Positions 34,278 through 46,915 of a DNA stretch of 64,000 bases are shown here, piece after piece (the first letter of the stretch is position 1; every line of letters starts with the position of its first letter). The position numbers were made by a program, and so were the translations under genes. The stretch covers positions 1,240,001 through 1,304,000 of the forward strand of contig NW_027192672.1 in the NCBI RefSeq assembly GCF_949987515.2. Direction: 5' to 3'. This DNA comes from Delphinus delphis (Eukaryota; Chordata; Mammalia; Artiodactyla; Delphinidae). The notes beneath the pieces are model-generated. The model did not search any database, was not told where the DNA came from, and saw only the letters and a list, made by a program, of their open reading frames with translations.

Positions 34278-35857
34278 GTTGAGTCCATTTCGTTGAGCAA
34301 GGAGTAGCTCTTGTCTATTCCATATTTGGCTTAAGGAACTTTATCTGTGCTCATTTCAATCTCTGGTTTTATGCAGCACCCCAACTCACCTTTCCCCTTA
34401 AGCAAGCATAAGTTGGTTTTCTAAATTTGAGACCCTGTTCTGTTCTGTAATTCAGTTCCTGTGTAGCCAAGTTTACATTCCGTGTATTACTGATATCTTA
34501 TGATGTTTCTTTTTCTGTGTGACTTATTTCAGTTAGAATCATCATACCTGAATCCACTCATTGTGCTGCTAAGGGCCTGATGACACAGATTTCATTGCTG
34601 AGTGATATTGCTTTGTAAGTAAATACCACAACTTTTTTATCCATTTTTCACTTTCTGCGATGTTGAACTTGTACTGTAAACGAGGTTCTTGTAAACAGAG
34701 CCGTTCCAAACTTTGAGGTGGCTGTGTCTTTTTGATTTTAATTTCCCTAAGCTATAGGACCATAAGTGGAAGTGCCCTAGGCTCTGTTGCTTTGTTTTTT
34801 AGATGTTTCAGTTAACACCATACACTTCTCCCGAGTGGTTCTTGGCAATTTACATCCCGCCCTTCAGAATAACAAGGCTCCCAGTTCTCCATGGCCTGTC
34901 CTGCCTTTCTGGATTTTACACTTTTTTCAGATGGCCCTTTTGACCGGGGGGAAGTGAGACTTCATTGTAGTGCAGATTTCCTTTGCCAGCTTGCTTGGTT
35001 GGCCAAAAAGGGCGTATGCGTTTTTTCCTGAATATATTCAGGAAAAAACGCATAGGCCCTTTTTGGCCAAGTGCATCATTGTGGACGTTCTGCCTCTTTT
35101 TCTATGCTTTCAATGCAATTCCAGTCTACCTCCTGAAATCGGTTTCCTGCAATTCTGCCCCGCTTTCAAGTCCTCTTGGCAGCCTTACTTCAGTCTATTT
35201 TTGGACGATAGCTGTCATTTATAACTCTGCAGGTTTGTGAATTACAGTGCCCCTGAGCTCCTTTCTTCAACTCGCTTTCTTTTGAGCTGGCCGCAACACC
35301 GCAGGATGGCTTCAGGCCCTAATCTGGTTCCGGCACGGCACGCTGAGCCTTTGGTTAATTCCTCTTCCTGGTGGGAAATGAGAGTTAAATTTGCCCGTCC
35401 AGACACCTCCAGCTAGTCTCTCATTGGTTCTCACTATTCCTGTTCATCTTCCGCAGAAATTGCAAACTGGGCCAAACAGGAGGTTAAAGGGACTGACTCT
35501 CCAAGTCGGGAGAGTGTTAGTAAAGCGTCTGGAATGTTGCACCCGAGTACCAGGGTACGAAAACTGAGACATATTTGAACACGTCTCCCGATCACATGGT
35601 TGATCATACTCTGGGTTCCACATGCATGTTTTAGCTGAAGGAAGAATACCTAAAACCCGGGTAGTTGAAACCCGTGGAATGGGTACCATGCAATATGACT
35701 TCAAAGGGTCTTCATTTGCTCACCGAACCTCTCCAATCCTATCACTGCTGCTTTTATGCCCCTGTACACATGCTTGATTCTCTTTCGGAGACATAACAAT
35801 CCATAGGTTTTAAGATACTTACTAGTCAGGTACATTCTTAGGCGTTTAATATGCGGT
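34278..35857. repeat. Satellite monomer 12
   Basis: Length 1,580. CAGTTAACACCA. Left arm normal, right arm variant (CATAGGCCC). TTTTTCTATGC shared with monomer 13. ACCCGGGTAGTTG. Confidence 0.95.
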
Positions 35858-37437
35858 GTTGAGTCCATTTCGTTGAGCAAGGAGTAGCTCTTGTCTATTC
35901 CATATTTGGCTTAAGGAACTTTATCTGTGCTCATTTCAATCTCTGGTTTTATGCAGCACCCCAACTCACCTTTCCCCTTAAGCAAGCATAAGTTGGTTTT
36001 CTAAATTTGAGACCCTGTTCTGTTCTGTAATTCAGTTCCTGTGTAGCCAAGTTTACATTCCGTGTATTACTGATATCTTATGATGTTTCTTTTTCTGTGT
36101 GACTTATTTCAGTTAGAATCATCATACCTGAATCCACTCATTGTGCTGCTAAGGGCCTGATGACACAGATTTCATTGCTGAGTGATATTGCTTTGTAAGT
36201 AAATACCACAACTTTTTTATCCATTTTTCACTTTCTGCGATGTTGAACTTGTACTGTAAACGAGGTTCTTGTAAACAGAGCCGTTCCAAACTTTGAGGTG
36301 GCTGTGTCTTTTTGATTTTAATTTCCCTAAGCTATAGGACCATAAGTGGAAGTGCCCTAGGCTCTGTTGCTTTGTTTTTTAGATGTTTCAGTTAACACCA
36401 TACACTTCTCCCGAGTGGTTCTTGGCAATTTACATCCCGCCCTTCAGAATAACAAGGCTCCCAGTTCTCCATGGCCTGTCCTGCCTTTCTGGATTTTACA
36501 CTTTTTTCAGATGGCCCTTTTGACCGGGGGGAAGTGAGACTTCATTGTAGTGCAGATTTCCTTTGCCAGCTTGCTTGGTTGGCCAAAAAGGGCGTATGCG
36601 TTTTTTCCTGAATATATTCAGGAAAAAACGCATAGGCCCTTTTTGGCCAAGTGCATCATTGTGGACGTTCTGCCTCTTTTTCTATGCTTTCAATGCAATT
36701 CCAGTCTACCTCCTGAAATCGGTTTCCTGCAATTCTGCCCCGCTTTCAAGTCCTCTTGGCAGCCTTACTTCAGTCTATTTTTGGACGATAGCTGTCATTT
36801 ATAACTCTGCAGGTTTGTGAATTACAGTGCCCCTGAGCTCCTTTCTTCAACTCGCTTTCTTTTGAGCTGGCCGCAACACCGCAGGATGGCTTCAGGCCCT
36901 AATCTGGTTCCGGCACGGCACGCTGAGCCTTTGGTTAATTCCTCTTCCTGGTGGGAAATGAGAGTTAAATTTGCCCGTCCAGACACCTCCAGCTAGTCTC
37001 TCATTGGTTCTCACTATTCCTGTTCATCTTCCGCAGAAATTGCAAACTGGGCCAAACAGGAGGTTAAAGGGACTGACTCTCCAAGTCGGGAGAGTGTTAG
37101 TAAAGCGTCTGGAATGTTGCACCCGAGTACCAGGGTACGAAAACTGAGACATATTTGAACACGTCTCCCGATCACATGGTTGATCATACTCTAGGTTCCA
37201 CATGCATGTTTTAGCTGAAGGAAGAATACCTTAAACCTGGGTATTTGAAACCCGTGGAATGGGTACCATGCAATATGACTTCAAAGGGTCTTCATTTGCT
37301 CACCGAACCTCTCCAATCCTATCACTGCTGCGTTTATGCCCCTGTACACATGCTTGATTCTCTTTCGGAGACATAGCAATGCATAGGTTTTAAGATACTT
37401 ACTAGTCAGGTACATTCTTAGGCGTTTAATATGCGGT
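35858..37437. repeat. Satellite monomer 13
   Basis: Length 1,580. Line for line the same as monomer 12 to about 37,180, then switches to CTAGGTTCC and GTATTTGAAACC, as in monomer 8. Confidence 0.95.
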
Positions 37438-39017
37438 GTTGAGTCCATTTCGTTGAGCAAGGAGTAGCTCTTGTCTATTCCATATTTGGCTTAAGGAACT
37501 TTATCTGTGCTCATTTCAATCTCTGGTTTTATGCAGCACCCCAACTCACCTTTACCCTTAAGCAAGCATAAGTTGGTTTTCTAAATTTGAGACCCTGTTC
37601 TGTTCTGTAATTCAGTTCCTGTGTAGCCAAGTTTACATTCCGTGTATTACTGATATCTTATGATGTTTCTTTTTCTGTGTGACTTATTTCAGTTAGAATC
37701 ATCATACCTGAATCCACTCATTGTGCTGCTAAGGGCCTGATGACACAGATTTCATTGCTGAGTGATATTGCTTTGTAAGTAAATACCACAACTTTTTTAT
37801 CCATTTTTCACTTTCTGTGATATTGAACTTGTACGGTAAACGAGGTGCTTGTAAACGGAGGCGTCCCAAACTTTGGGGTGGCTGTGTCTTTTTGATTTTA
37901 ATTTCCCTAAGCTATAGGACCATAAGTGGAAGTGCCCTAGGCTCTGTTGCTTTGTTTTTTAGATGTTTCAGGAAACACCATACACTTCTCCTGAGTGTCT
38001 GCTGGCAATTTACATCCCGCCCATCAGCATAACAAGGCTCCCAGTTCTCCATGGCCTGTCCTGCCTTTCTGGATTTTACACTTTTTTCAGATGGCCCTTT
38101 TGACCGTGGGGAAGTGAGACTTCATTGTAGTGCAGATTTCCGTTGAAAGTTTGCTTGGTTGGCCAAAAAGGGCGTATGCGTTTCTTCCTGAATATATTCA
38201 GGAAAAAACGCATACGCCCTTTTTGGCCAAGTGCATCATTGTGGACGTTCTGCCTCTTTTCCTATGCTTTCAATGCAATTCCAGTCTACCTCCTGAAATC
38301 GGTTTCCTGCAATTCTGCCCCGCTTTCAAGTCCTCTTGGCAGCCTTACTTCAGTCTATTTTTGGACGATAGCTGTCATTTATAACTCTGCAGGTTTGTGA
38401 ATTACAGTGCCCCTGAGCTCCTTTCTTCAACTCGCTTTCTTGTGACCTGGCCGCAACACCGCAGGATGTCTTCAGGCCCTAATCTGGTTCTGGCACGGCA
38501 TGCTGATCCTTTGGTTAATTCCTCTTCCTGGTGGGAAATGAGAGTTAAATTTGCCCATCCAGACACCTCCAGCTAGTCTCTCATTGGTTCTCGCTATTCC
38601 TGTTCATCTTCCACAGAAATTGCAAACTGGGCCAAACAGGAGGTTAAAGGGACTGACTCTCCATGTCGGGAGAGTATTAGTAGAGCGTCTGGAATGTTGC
38701 ACCCGAGTACCAGGGGAGGAAAACTGAGACATATTTGAACACGTCTCCCGTTCACATGGTTGATCATACTCTGGGTTCCACATGCATGTTTTAGCTGAAG
38801 GAAGAATACCTTAAACCTGGAGAGTTGAGACCCGTGTAATGGGTACCATGCAATATGACTTCAAAGGGTCTTCATTTGCTCACCGAACCTCTCCAATCCT
38901 ATCACTGCTGCGTTTATGCCCCTGTACACACGCTTGATTCTCTTTTGGAGACATAGCAATCCATAGGTTTTAAGATACTTACTAGTCAGGTACATTCTTA
39001 GGCGTTTAATATGGGGT
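37438..39017. repeat. Satellite monomer 14
   Basis: Length 1,580. Match to monomer 9 at offset 7,900, with GAAAGTTTGC instead of GCAAGTTTGC before the palindrome. GTTTCTTCCTG left arm. Confidence 0.95.
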
Positions 39018-40597
39018 TTTGAGTCCATTTCGTTGAGCAAGGAGTAGCTCTTGTCTATTCCATATTTGGCTTAAGGAACTTTATCTGTGCTCATTTCAAT
39101 CTCTGGTTTTATGCAGCACCCCAACTCACCTTTCCCCTTAAGCAAGCATAAGTTGGTTTTCTAAATTTGAGACCCTGTTCTGTTTAGGAATGCAGTTCCT
39201 GTGTAGCCAAGTTTACATTCCGTGTATTAGTGATATCTTATGATGTTTCTTTTTCTGTGTGACTTATTTCAGTTAGAATCATCATACCTGAATCCACTCA
39301 TTGTGCTGCTAAGGGCCTGATGACACAGATTTCATTGCTGAGTGATATTGCTTTGTAAGTAAATACCACAACTTCTTTATCCATTTTTCACTTTCTGCGA
39401 TGTTGAACTTGTACTGTAAACGAGGTTCTTGTAAACAGAGCCGTTCCAAACTTTGGGGTGGCTGTGTCTTTTTGATTTTAATTTCCCTAAGCTATAGGAC
39501 CATAAGTGGAAGTGCCCTAGGCTCTGTTGCTTTGTTTTTTAGATGTTTCAGGAAACACCATACACTTCTCCTGAGTGTCTGTTGGCAATTTACATCCCGC
39601 CCATCAGCATAACAAGGCTCCCAGTTCTCCATGGCCTTTCCTGCCTTTCTGGATTTTACACTTTTTTCAGATGGCCCTTTTGACCGTGGGGAAGTGAGAC
39701 TTCATTGTAGTGCAGATTTCCGTTGAAAGTTTGCTTTGTTGGCCAAAAAGGGCGTATGCGTTTCTTCCTGAATATATTCAGGAAAAAACGCATACGCCCT
39801 TTTTGGCCAAGTGCATCATTGTGGACGTTCTGCCTCTTTTCCTATGCTTTCAATGCAATTCCAGTCTACCTCCTGAAATCGGTTTCCTGCAATTCTGCCC
39901 CGCTTTCAAGTCCTCTTGGCAGCCTTACTTCAGTCTATTTTTGGACGATAGCTGTCATTTATAACTCTGCAGGTTTGTGAATTACAGTGCCCCTGAGCTC
40001 CTTTCTTCAACTCGCTTTCTTGTGACCTGGCCGCAACACCGCAGGATGTCTTCAGGCCCTAATCTGGTTCTGGCACGGCATGCTGATCCTTTGGTTAATT
40101 CCTCTTCCTGGTGGGAAATGAGAGTTAAATTTGCCCATCCAGACACCTCCAGCTAGTCTCTCATTGGTTCTCGCTATTCCTGTTCATCTTCCACAGAAAT
40201 TGCAAACTGGGCCAAACAGGAGGTTAAAGGGACTGACTCTCCATGTCGGGAGAGTATTAGTAGAGCGTCTGGAATGTTGCACCCGAGTACCAGGGGAGGA
40301 AAACTGAGACATATTTGAACACGTCTCCCGTTCACATGGTTGATCATACTCTGGGTTCCACATGCATGTTTTAGCTGAAGGAAGAATACCTTAAACCTGG
40401 AGAGTTGAGACCCGTGTAATGGGTACCATGCAATATGACTTCAAAGGGTCTTCATTTGCTCACCGAACCTCTCCAATCCTATCACTGCTGCGTTTATGCC
40501 CCTGTACACACGCTTGATTCTCTTTTGGAGTCATAGCAATCCATAGGTTTTAAGATACTTACTAGTCAGGTACATTCTTAGGCGTTTAATATGGGGT
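39018..40597. repeat. Satellite monomer 15
   Basis: Length 1,580. Right part duplicates monomer 14, left part resembles monomer 10 (TGTTTAGGAATGCAG) but has CAGGAAAC. Private GCTTTGTTGGCC and GGAGTCATAGC. Confidence 0.95.
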
Positions 40598-42177
40598 TTT
40601 GAGTCCATTTCGTTGAGCAAGGAGTAGCTCTTGTCTATTCCATATTTGGCTTAAGGAACTTTATCTGTGCTCATTTCAATCTCTGGTTTTATGCAGCACC
40701 CCAACTCACCTTTCCCCTTAAGCAAGCATAAGTTGGTTTTCTAAATTTGAGACCCTGTTCTGTTTAGGAATGCAGTTCCTGTGTAGCCAAGTTTACATTC
40801 CGTGTATTAGTGATATCTTATGATGTTTCTTTTTCTGTGTGACTTATTTCAGTTAGAATCATCATACCTGAATCCACTCATTGTGCTGCTAAGGGCCTGA
40901 TGACACAGATTTCATTGCTGAGTGATATTGCTTTGTAAGTAAATACCACAACTTCTTTATCCATTTTTCACTTTCTGCGATGTTGAACTTGTACTGTAAA
41001 CGAGGTTCTTGTAAACAGAGCCGTTCCAAACTTTGGGGTGGCTGTGTCTTTTTCATTTTAATTTCCCTAAGCTATAGGACCATAAGTGGAAGTGCCCTAG
41101 GCTCTGTTGCTTTGTTTTTTAGATGTTTCAGTTAACAGCATACACTTCTCCCGAGTGGTTCTTGGCAATTTACATCCCGCCCTTCAGAATAACAAGGCTC
41201 CCAGTTCTCCATGGCCTGTCCTGCCTTTCTGGATTTTACACTTTTTTCAGATGGCCCTTTTGACCGGGGGGAAGTGAGACTTCATTGTAGTGCAGATTTC
41301 CTTTGCCAGCTTGCTTGGTTGGCCAAAAAGGGCGTATGCGTTTTTTCCTGAATATATTCAGGAAAAAACGCATAGGCCCTTTTTGGCCAAGTGCATCATT
41401 GTGGACGTTCTGCCTCTTTTCCTATGCTTTCAATGCAATTCCAGTCTACCTCCTGAAATCGGTTTCCTGCAATTCTGCCCCGCTTTCAAGTCCTCTTGGC
41501 AGCCTTACTTCAGTCTATTTTTGGACGATAGCTGTCATTTATAACTCTGCAGGTTTGTGAATTACAGTGCCCCTGAGCTCCTTTCTTCAACTCGCTTTCT
41601 TTTGAGCTGGCCGCAACACCGCAGGATGGCTTCAGGCCCTAATCTGGTTCCGGCACGGCACGCTGAGCCTTTGGTTAATTCCTCTTCCTGGTGGGAAATG
41701 AGAGTTAAATTTGCCCGTCCAGACACCTCCAGCTAGTCTCTCATTGGTTCTCACTATTCCTGTTCATCTTCCGCAGAAATTGCAAACTGGGCCAAACAGG
41801 AGGTTAAAGGGACTGACTCTCCAAGTCGGGAGAGTGTTAGTAAAGCGTCTGGAATGTTGCACCCGAGTACCAGGGGAGGAAAACTGAGACATATTTGAAC
41901 ACGTCTCCCGTTCACATGGTTGATCATACTCTGGGTTCCACATGCATGTTTTAGCTGAAGGAAGAATACCTTAAACCTGGAGAGTTGAGACCCGTGTAAT
42001 GGGTACCATGCAATATGACTTCAAAGGGTCTTCATTTGCTCACCGAACCTCTCCAATCCTATCACTGCTGCGTTTATGCCCCTGTACACACGCTTGATTC
42101 TCTTTTGGAGACATAGCAATCCATAGGTTTTAAGATACTTACTAGTCAGGTACATTCTTAGGCGTTTAATATGGGGT
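40598..42177. repeat. Satellite monomer 16
   Basis: Length 1,580. CAGTTAACAGCA; left arm normal, right arm CATAGGCCC; GGGGAGG; GAGAGTTGAGACC. First of three consecutive units that look identical. Confidence 0.95.
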
Positions 42178-43757
42178 TTTGAGTCCATTTCGTTGAGCAA
42201 GGAGTAGCTCTTGTCTATTCCATATTTGGCTTAAGGAACTTTATCTGTGCTCATTTCAATCTCTGGTTTTATGCAGCACCCCAACTCACCTTTCCCCTTA
42301 AGCAAGCATAAGTTGGTTTTCTAAATTTGAGACCCTGTTCTGTTTAGGAATGCAGTTCCTGTGTAGCCAAGTTTACATTCCGTGTATTAGTGATATCTTA
42401 TGATGTTTCTTTTTCTGTGTGACTTATTTCAGTTAGAATCATCATACCTGAATCCACTCATTGTGCTGCTAAGGGCCTGATGACACAGATTTCATTGCTG
42501 AGTGATATTGCTTTGTAAGTAAATACCACAACTTCTTTATCCATTTTTCACTTTCTGCGATGTTGAACTTGTACTGTAAACGAGGTTCTTGTAAACAGAG
42601 CCGTTCCAAACTTTGGGGTGGCTGTGTCTTTTTCATTTTAATTTCCCTAAGCTATAGGACCATAAGTGGAAGTGCCCTAGGCTCTGTTGCTTTGTTTTTT
42701 AGATGTTTCAGTTAACAGCATACACTTCTCCCGAGTGGTTCTTGGCAATTTACATCCCGCCCTTCAGAATAACAAGGCTCCCAGTTCTCCATGGCCTGTC
42801 CTGCCTTTCTGGATTTTACACTTTTTTCAGATGGCCCTTTTGACCGGGGGGAAGTGAGACTTCATTGTAGTGCAGATTTCCTTTGCCAGCTTGCTTGGTT
42901 GGCCAAAAAGGGCGTATGCGTTTTTTCCTGAATATATTCAGGAAAAAACGCATAGGCCCTTTTTGGCCAAGTGCATCATTGTGGACGTTCTGCCTCTTTT
43001 CCTATGCTTTCAATGCAATTCCAGTCTACCTCCTGAAATCGGTTTCCTGCAATTCTGCCCCGCTTTCAAGTCCTCTTGGCAGCCTTACTTCAGTCTATTT
43101 TTGGACGATAGCTGTCATTTATAACTCTGCAGGTTTGTGAATTACAGTGCCCCTGAGCTCCTTTCTTCAACTCGCTTTCTTTTGAGCTGGCCGCAACACC
43201 GCAGGATGGCTTCAGGCCCTAATCTGGTTCCGGCACGGCACGCTGAGCCTTTGGTTAATTCCTCTTCCTGGTGGGAAATGAGAGTTAAATTTGCCCGTCC
43301 AGACACCTCCAGCTAGTCTCTCATTGGTTCTCACTATTCCTGTTCATCTTCCGCAGAAATTGCAAACTGGGCCAAACAGGAGGTTAAAGGGACTGACTCT
43401 CCAAGTCGGGAGAGTGTTAGTAAAGCGTCTGGAATGTTGCACCCGAGTACCAGGGGAGGAAAACTGAGACATATTTGAACACGTCTCCCGTTCACATGGT
43501 TGATCATACTCTGGGTTCCACATGCATGTTTTAGCTGAAGGAAGAATACCTTAAACCTGGAGAGTTGAGACCCGTGTAATGGGTACCATGCAATATGACT
43601 TCAAAGGGTCTTCATTTGCTCACCGAACCTCTCCAATCCTATCACTGCTGCGTTTATGCCCCTGTACACACGCTTGATTCTCTTTTGGAGACATAGCAAT
43701 CCATAGGTTTTAAGATACTTACTAGTCAGGTACATTCTTAGGCGTTTAATATGGGGT
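42178..43757. repeat. Satellite monomer 17
   Basis: Length 1,580. I see no difference from monomer 16 in the compared lines. Same half-variant palindrome at 42,899-42,970. Confidence 0.95.
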
Positions 43758-45337
43758 TTTGAGTCCATTTCGTTGAGCAAGGAGTAGCTCTTGTCTATTC
43801 CATATTTGGCTTAAGGAACTTTATCTGTGCTCATTTCAATCTCTGGTTTTATGCAGCACCCCAACTCACCTTTCCCCTTAAGCAAGCATAAGTTGGTTTT
43901 CTAAATTTGAGACCCTGTTCTGTTTAGGAATGCAGTTCCTGTGTAGCCAAGTTTACATTCCGTGTATTAGTGATATCTTATGATGTTTCTTTTTCTGTGT
44001 GACTTATTTCAGTTAGAATCATCATACCTGAATCCACTCATTGTGCTGCTAAGGGCCTGATGACACAGATTTCATTGCTGAGTGATATTGCTTTGTAAGT
44101 AAATACCACAACTTCTTTATCCATTTTTCACTTTCTGCGATGTTGAACTTGTACTGTAAACGAGGTTCTTGTAAACAGAGCCGTTCCAAACTTTGGGGTG
44201 GCTGTGTCTTTTTCATTTTAATTTCCCTAAGCTATAGGACCATAAGTGGAAGTGCCCTAGGCTCTGTTGCTTTGTTTTTTAGATGTTTCAGTTAACAGCA
44301 TACACTTCTCCCGAGTGGTTCTTGGCAATTTACATCCCGCCCTTCAGAATAACAAGGCTCCCAGTTCTCCATGGCCTGTCCTGCCTTTCTGGATTTTACA
44401 CTTTTTTCAGATGGCCCTTTTGACCGGGGGGAAGTGAGACTTCATTGTAGTGCAGATTTCCTTTGCCAGCTTGCTTGGTTGGCCAAAAAGGGCGTATGCG
44501 TTTTTTCCTGAATATATTCAGGAAAAAACGCATAGGCCCTTTTTGGCCAAGTGCATCATTGTGGACGTTCTGCCTCTTTTCCTATGCTTTCAATGCAATT
44601 CCAGTCTACCTCCTGAAATCGGTTTCCTGCAATTCTGCCCCGCTTTCAAGTCCTCTTGGCAGCCTTACTTCAGTCTATTTTTGGACGATAGCTGTCATTT
44701 ATAACTCTGCAGGTTTGTGAATTACAGTGCCCCTGAGCTCCTTTCTTCAACTCGCTTTCTTTTGAGCTGGCCGCAACACCGCAGGATGGCTTCAGGCCCT
44801 AATCTGGTTCCGGCACGGCACGCTGAGCCTTTGGTTAATTCCTCTTCCTGGTGGGAAATGAGAGTTAAATTTGCCCGTCCAGACACCTCCAGCTAGTCTC
44901 TCATTGGTTCTCACTATTCCTGTTCATCTTCCGCAGAAATTGCAAACTGGGCCAAACAGGAGGTTAAAGGGACTGACTCTCCAAGTCGGGAGAGTGTTAG
45001 TAAAGCGTCTGGAATGTTGCACCCGAGTACCAGGGGAGGAAAACTGAGACATATTTGAACACGTCTCCCGTTCACATGGTTGATCATACTCTGGGTTCCA
45101 CATGCATGTTTTAGCTGAAGGAAGAATACCTTAAACCTGGAGAGTTGAGACCCGTGTAATGGGTACCATGCAATATGACTTCAAAGGGTCTTCATTTGCT
45201 CACCGAACCTCTCCAATCCTATCACTGCTGCGTTTATGCCCCTGTACACACGCTTGATTCTCTTTTGGAGACATAGCAATCCATAGGTTTTAAGATACTT
45301 ACTAGTCAGGTACATTCTTAGGCGTTTAATATGGGGT
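43758..45337. repeat. Satellite monomer 18
   Basis: Length 1,580. No difference seen from monomers 16 and 17. Half-variant palindrome at 44,479-44,550. Confidence 0.95.
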
Positions 45338-46915
45338 TTTGAGTCCATTTCGTTGAGCAAGGAGTAGCTCTTGTCTATTCCATATTTGGCTTAAGGAACT
45401 TTATCTGTGCTCATTTCAATCTCTGGTTTTATGCAGCACCCCAACTCACCTTTCCCCTTAAGCAAGCATAAGTTGGTTTTCTAAATTTGAGACCCTGTTC
45501 TGTTTAGGAATGCAGTTCCTGTGTAGCCAAGTTTACATTCCGTGTATTAGTGATATCTTATGATGTTTCTTTTTCTGTGTGACTTATTTCAGTTAGAATC
45601 ATCATACCTGAATCCACTCATTGTGCTGCTAAGGGCCTGATGACACAGATTTCATTGCTGAGTGATATTGCTTTGTAAGTAAATACCACAACTTCTTTAT
45701 CCATTTTTCACTTTCTGCGATGTTGAACTTGTACTGTAAACGAGGTTCTTGTAAACAGAGCCGTTCCAAACTTTGGGGTGGCTGTGTCTTTTTCATTTTA
45801 ATTTCCCTAAGCTATAGGACCATAAGTGGAAGTGCCCTAGGCTCTGTTGCTTTGTTTTTTAGATGTTTCAGTTAACAGCATACACTTCTCCCGAGTGGTT
45901 CTTGGCAATTTACATCCCGCCCTTCAGAATAACAAGGCTCCCAGTTCTCCATGGCCTGTCCTGCCTTTCTGGATTTTACACTTTTTTCAGATGGCCCTTT
46001 TGACCGGGGGGAAGTGAGACTTCATTGTAGTGCAGATTTCCTTTGCCAGCTTGCTTGGTTGGCCAAAAAGGGCCTATGCGTTTTTTCCTGAATATATTCA
46101 GGAAAAAACGCATAGGCCCTTTTTGGCCAAGTGAATCATTGTGGACGTTCTGCCTCTTTTCCTATGCTTTCAATGCAATTCCAGTCTACCTCCTGAAATC
46201 GGTTTCCTGCAATTCTGCCGCTTTCAAGTCCTCTTGGCAGCCTTACTTCAGTCTATTTTTGGACGATAGCTGTCATTTATAACTCTGCAGGTTTGTGAAT
46301 TACAGTGCCCCTGAGCTCCTTTCTTCAACTCGCTTTCTTTTGAGCTGGCCGCAACACCGCAGGATGGCTTCAGGCCCTAATCTGGTTCCGGCACGGCACG
46401 CTGAGCCTTTGGTTAATTCCTCTTCCTGGTGGGAAATGAGAGTTAAATTTGCCCGTCCAGACACCTCCAGCTAGTCTCTCATTGGTTCTCACTATTCCTG
46501 TTCATCTTCCGCAGAAATTGCAAACTGGGCCAAACAGGAGGTTAAAGGGACTGACTCTCCAAGTCGGGAGAGTGTTAGTAAAGCGTCTGGAATGTTGCAC
46601 CCGAGTACCAGGGTACGAAAACTGAGACATATTTGAACACGTCTCCCGATCACATGGTTGATCATACTCTGGGTTCCACATGCATGTTTTAGCTGAAGGA
46701 AGAATACCTAAAACCCGGGTAGTTGAAACCCGTGGAATGGGTACCATGCAATATGACTTCAAAGGGTCTTCATTTGCTCACCGAACCTCTCCAATCCTAT
46801 CACTGCTGCTTTTATGCCCCTGTACACATGCTTGATTCTCTTTCGGAGACATAACAATCCATAGGTTTTAAGATACTTACTAGTCAGGTACATTCTTAGG
46901 CGTTTAATATGCGGT
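45338..46915. repeat. Satellite monomer 19, symmetric palindrome variant
   Basis: Length 1,578 through loss of 2 bp (TTCTGCCGCTTTC for TTCTGCCCCGCTTTC). Both arms carry the variant (GGGCCTATG/CATAGGCCC), as in monomer 11. GTGAATCATT is private. Confidence 0.95.
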
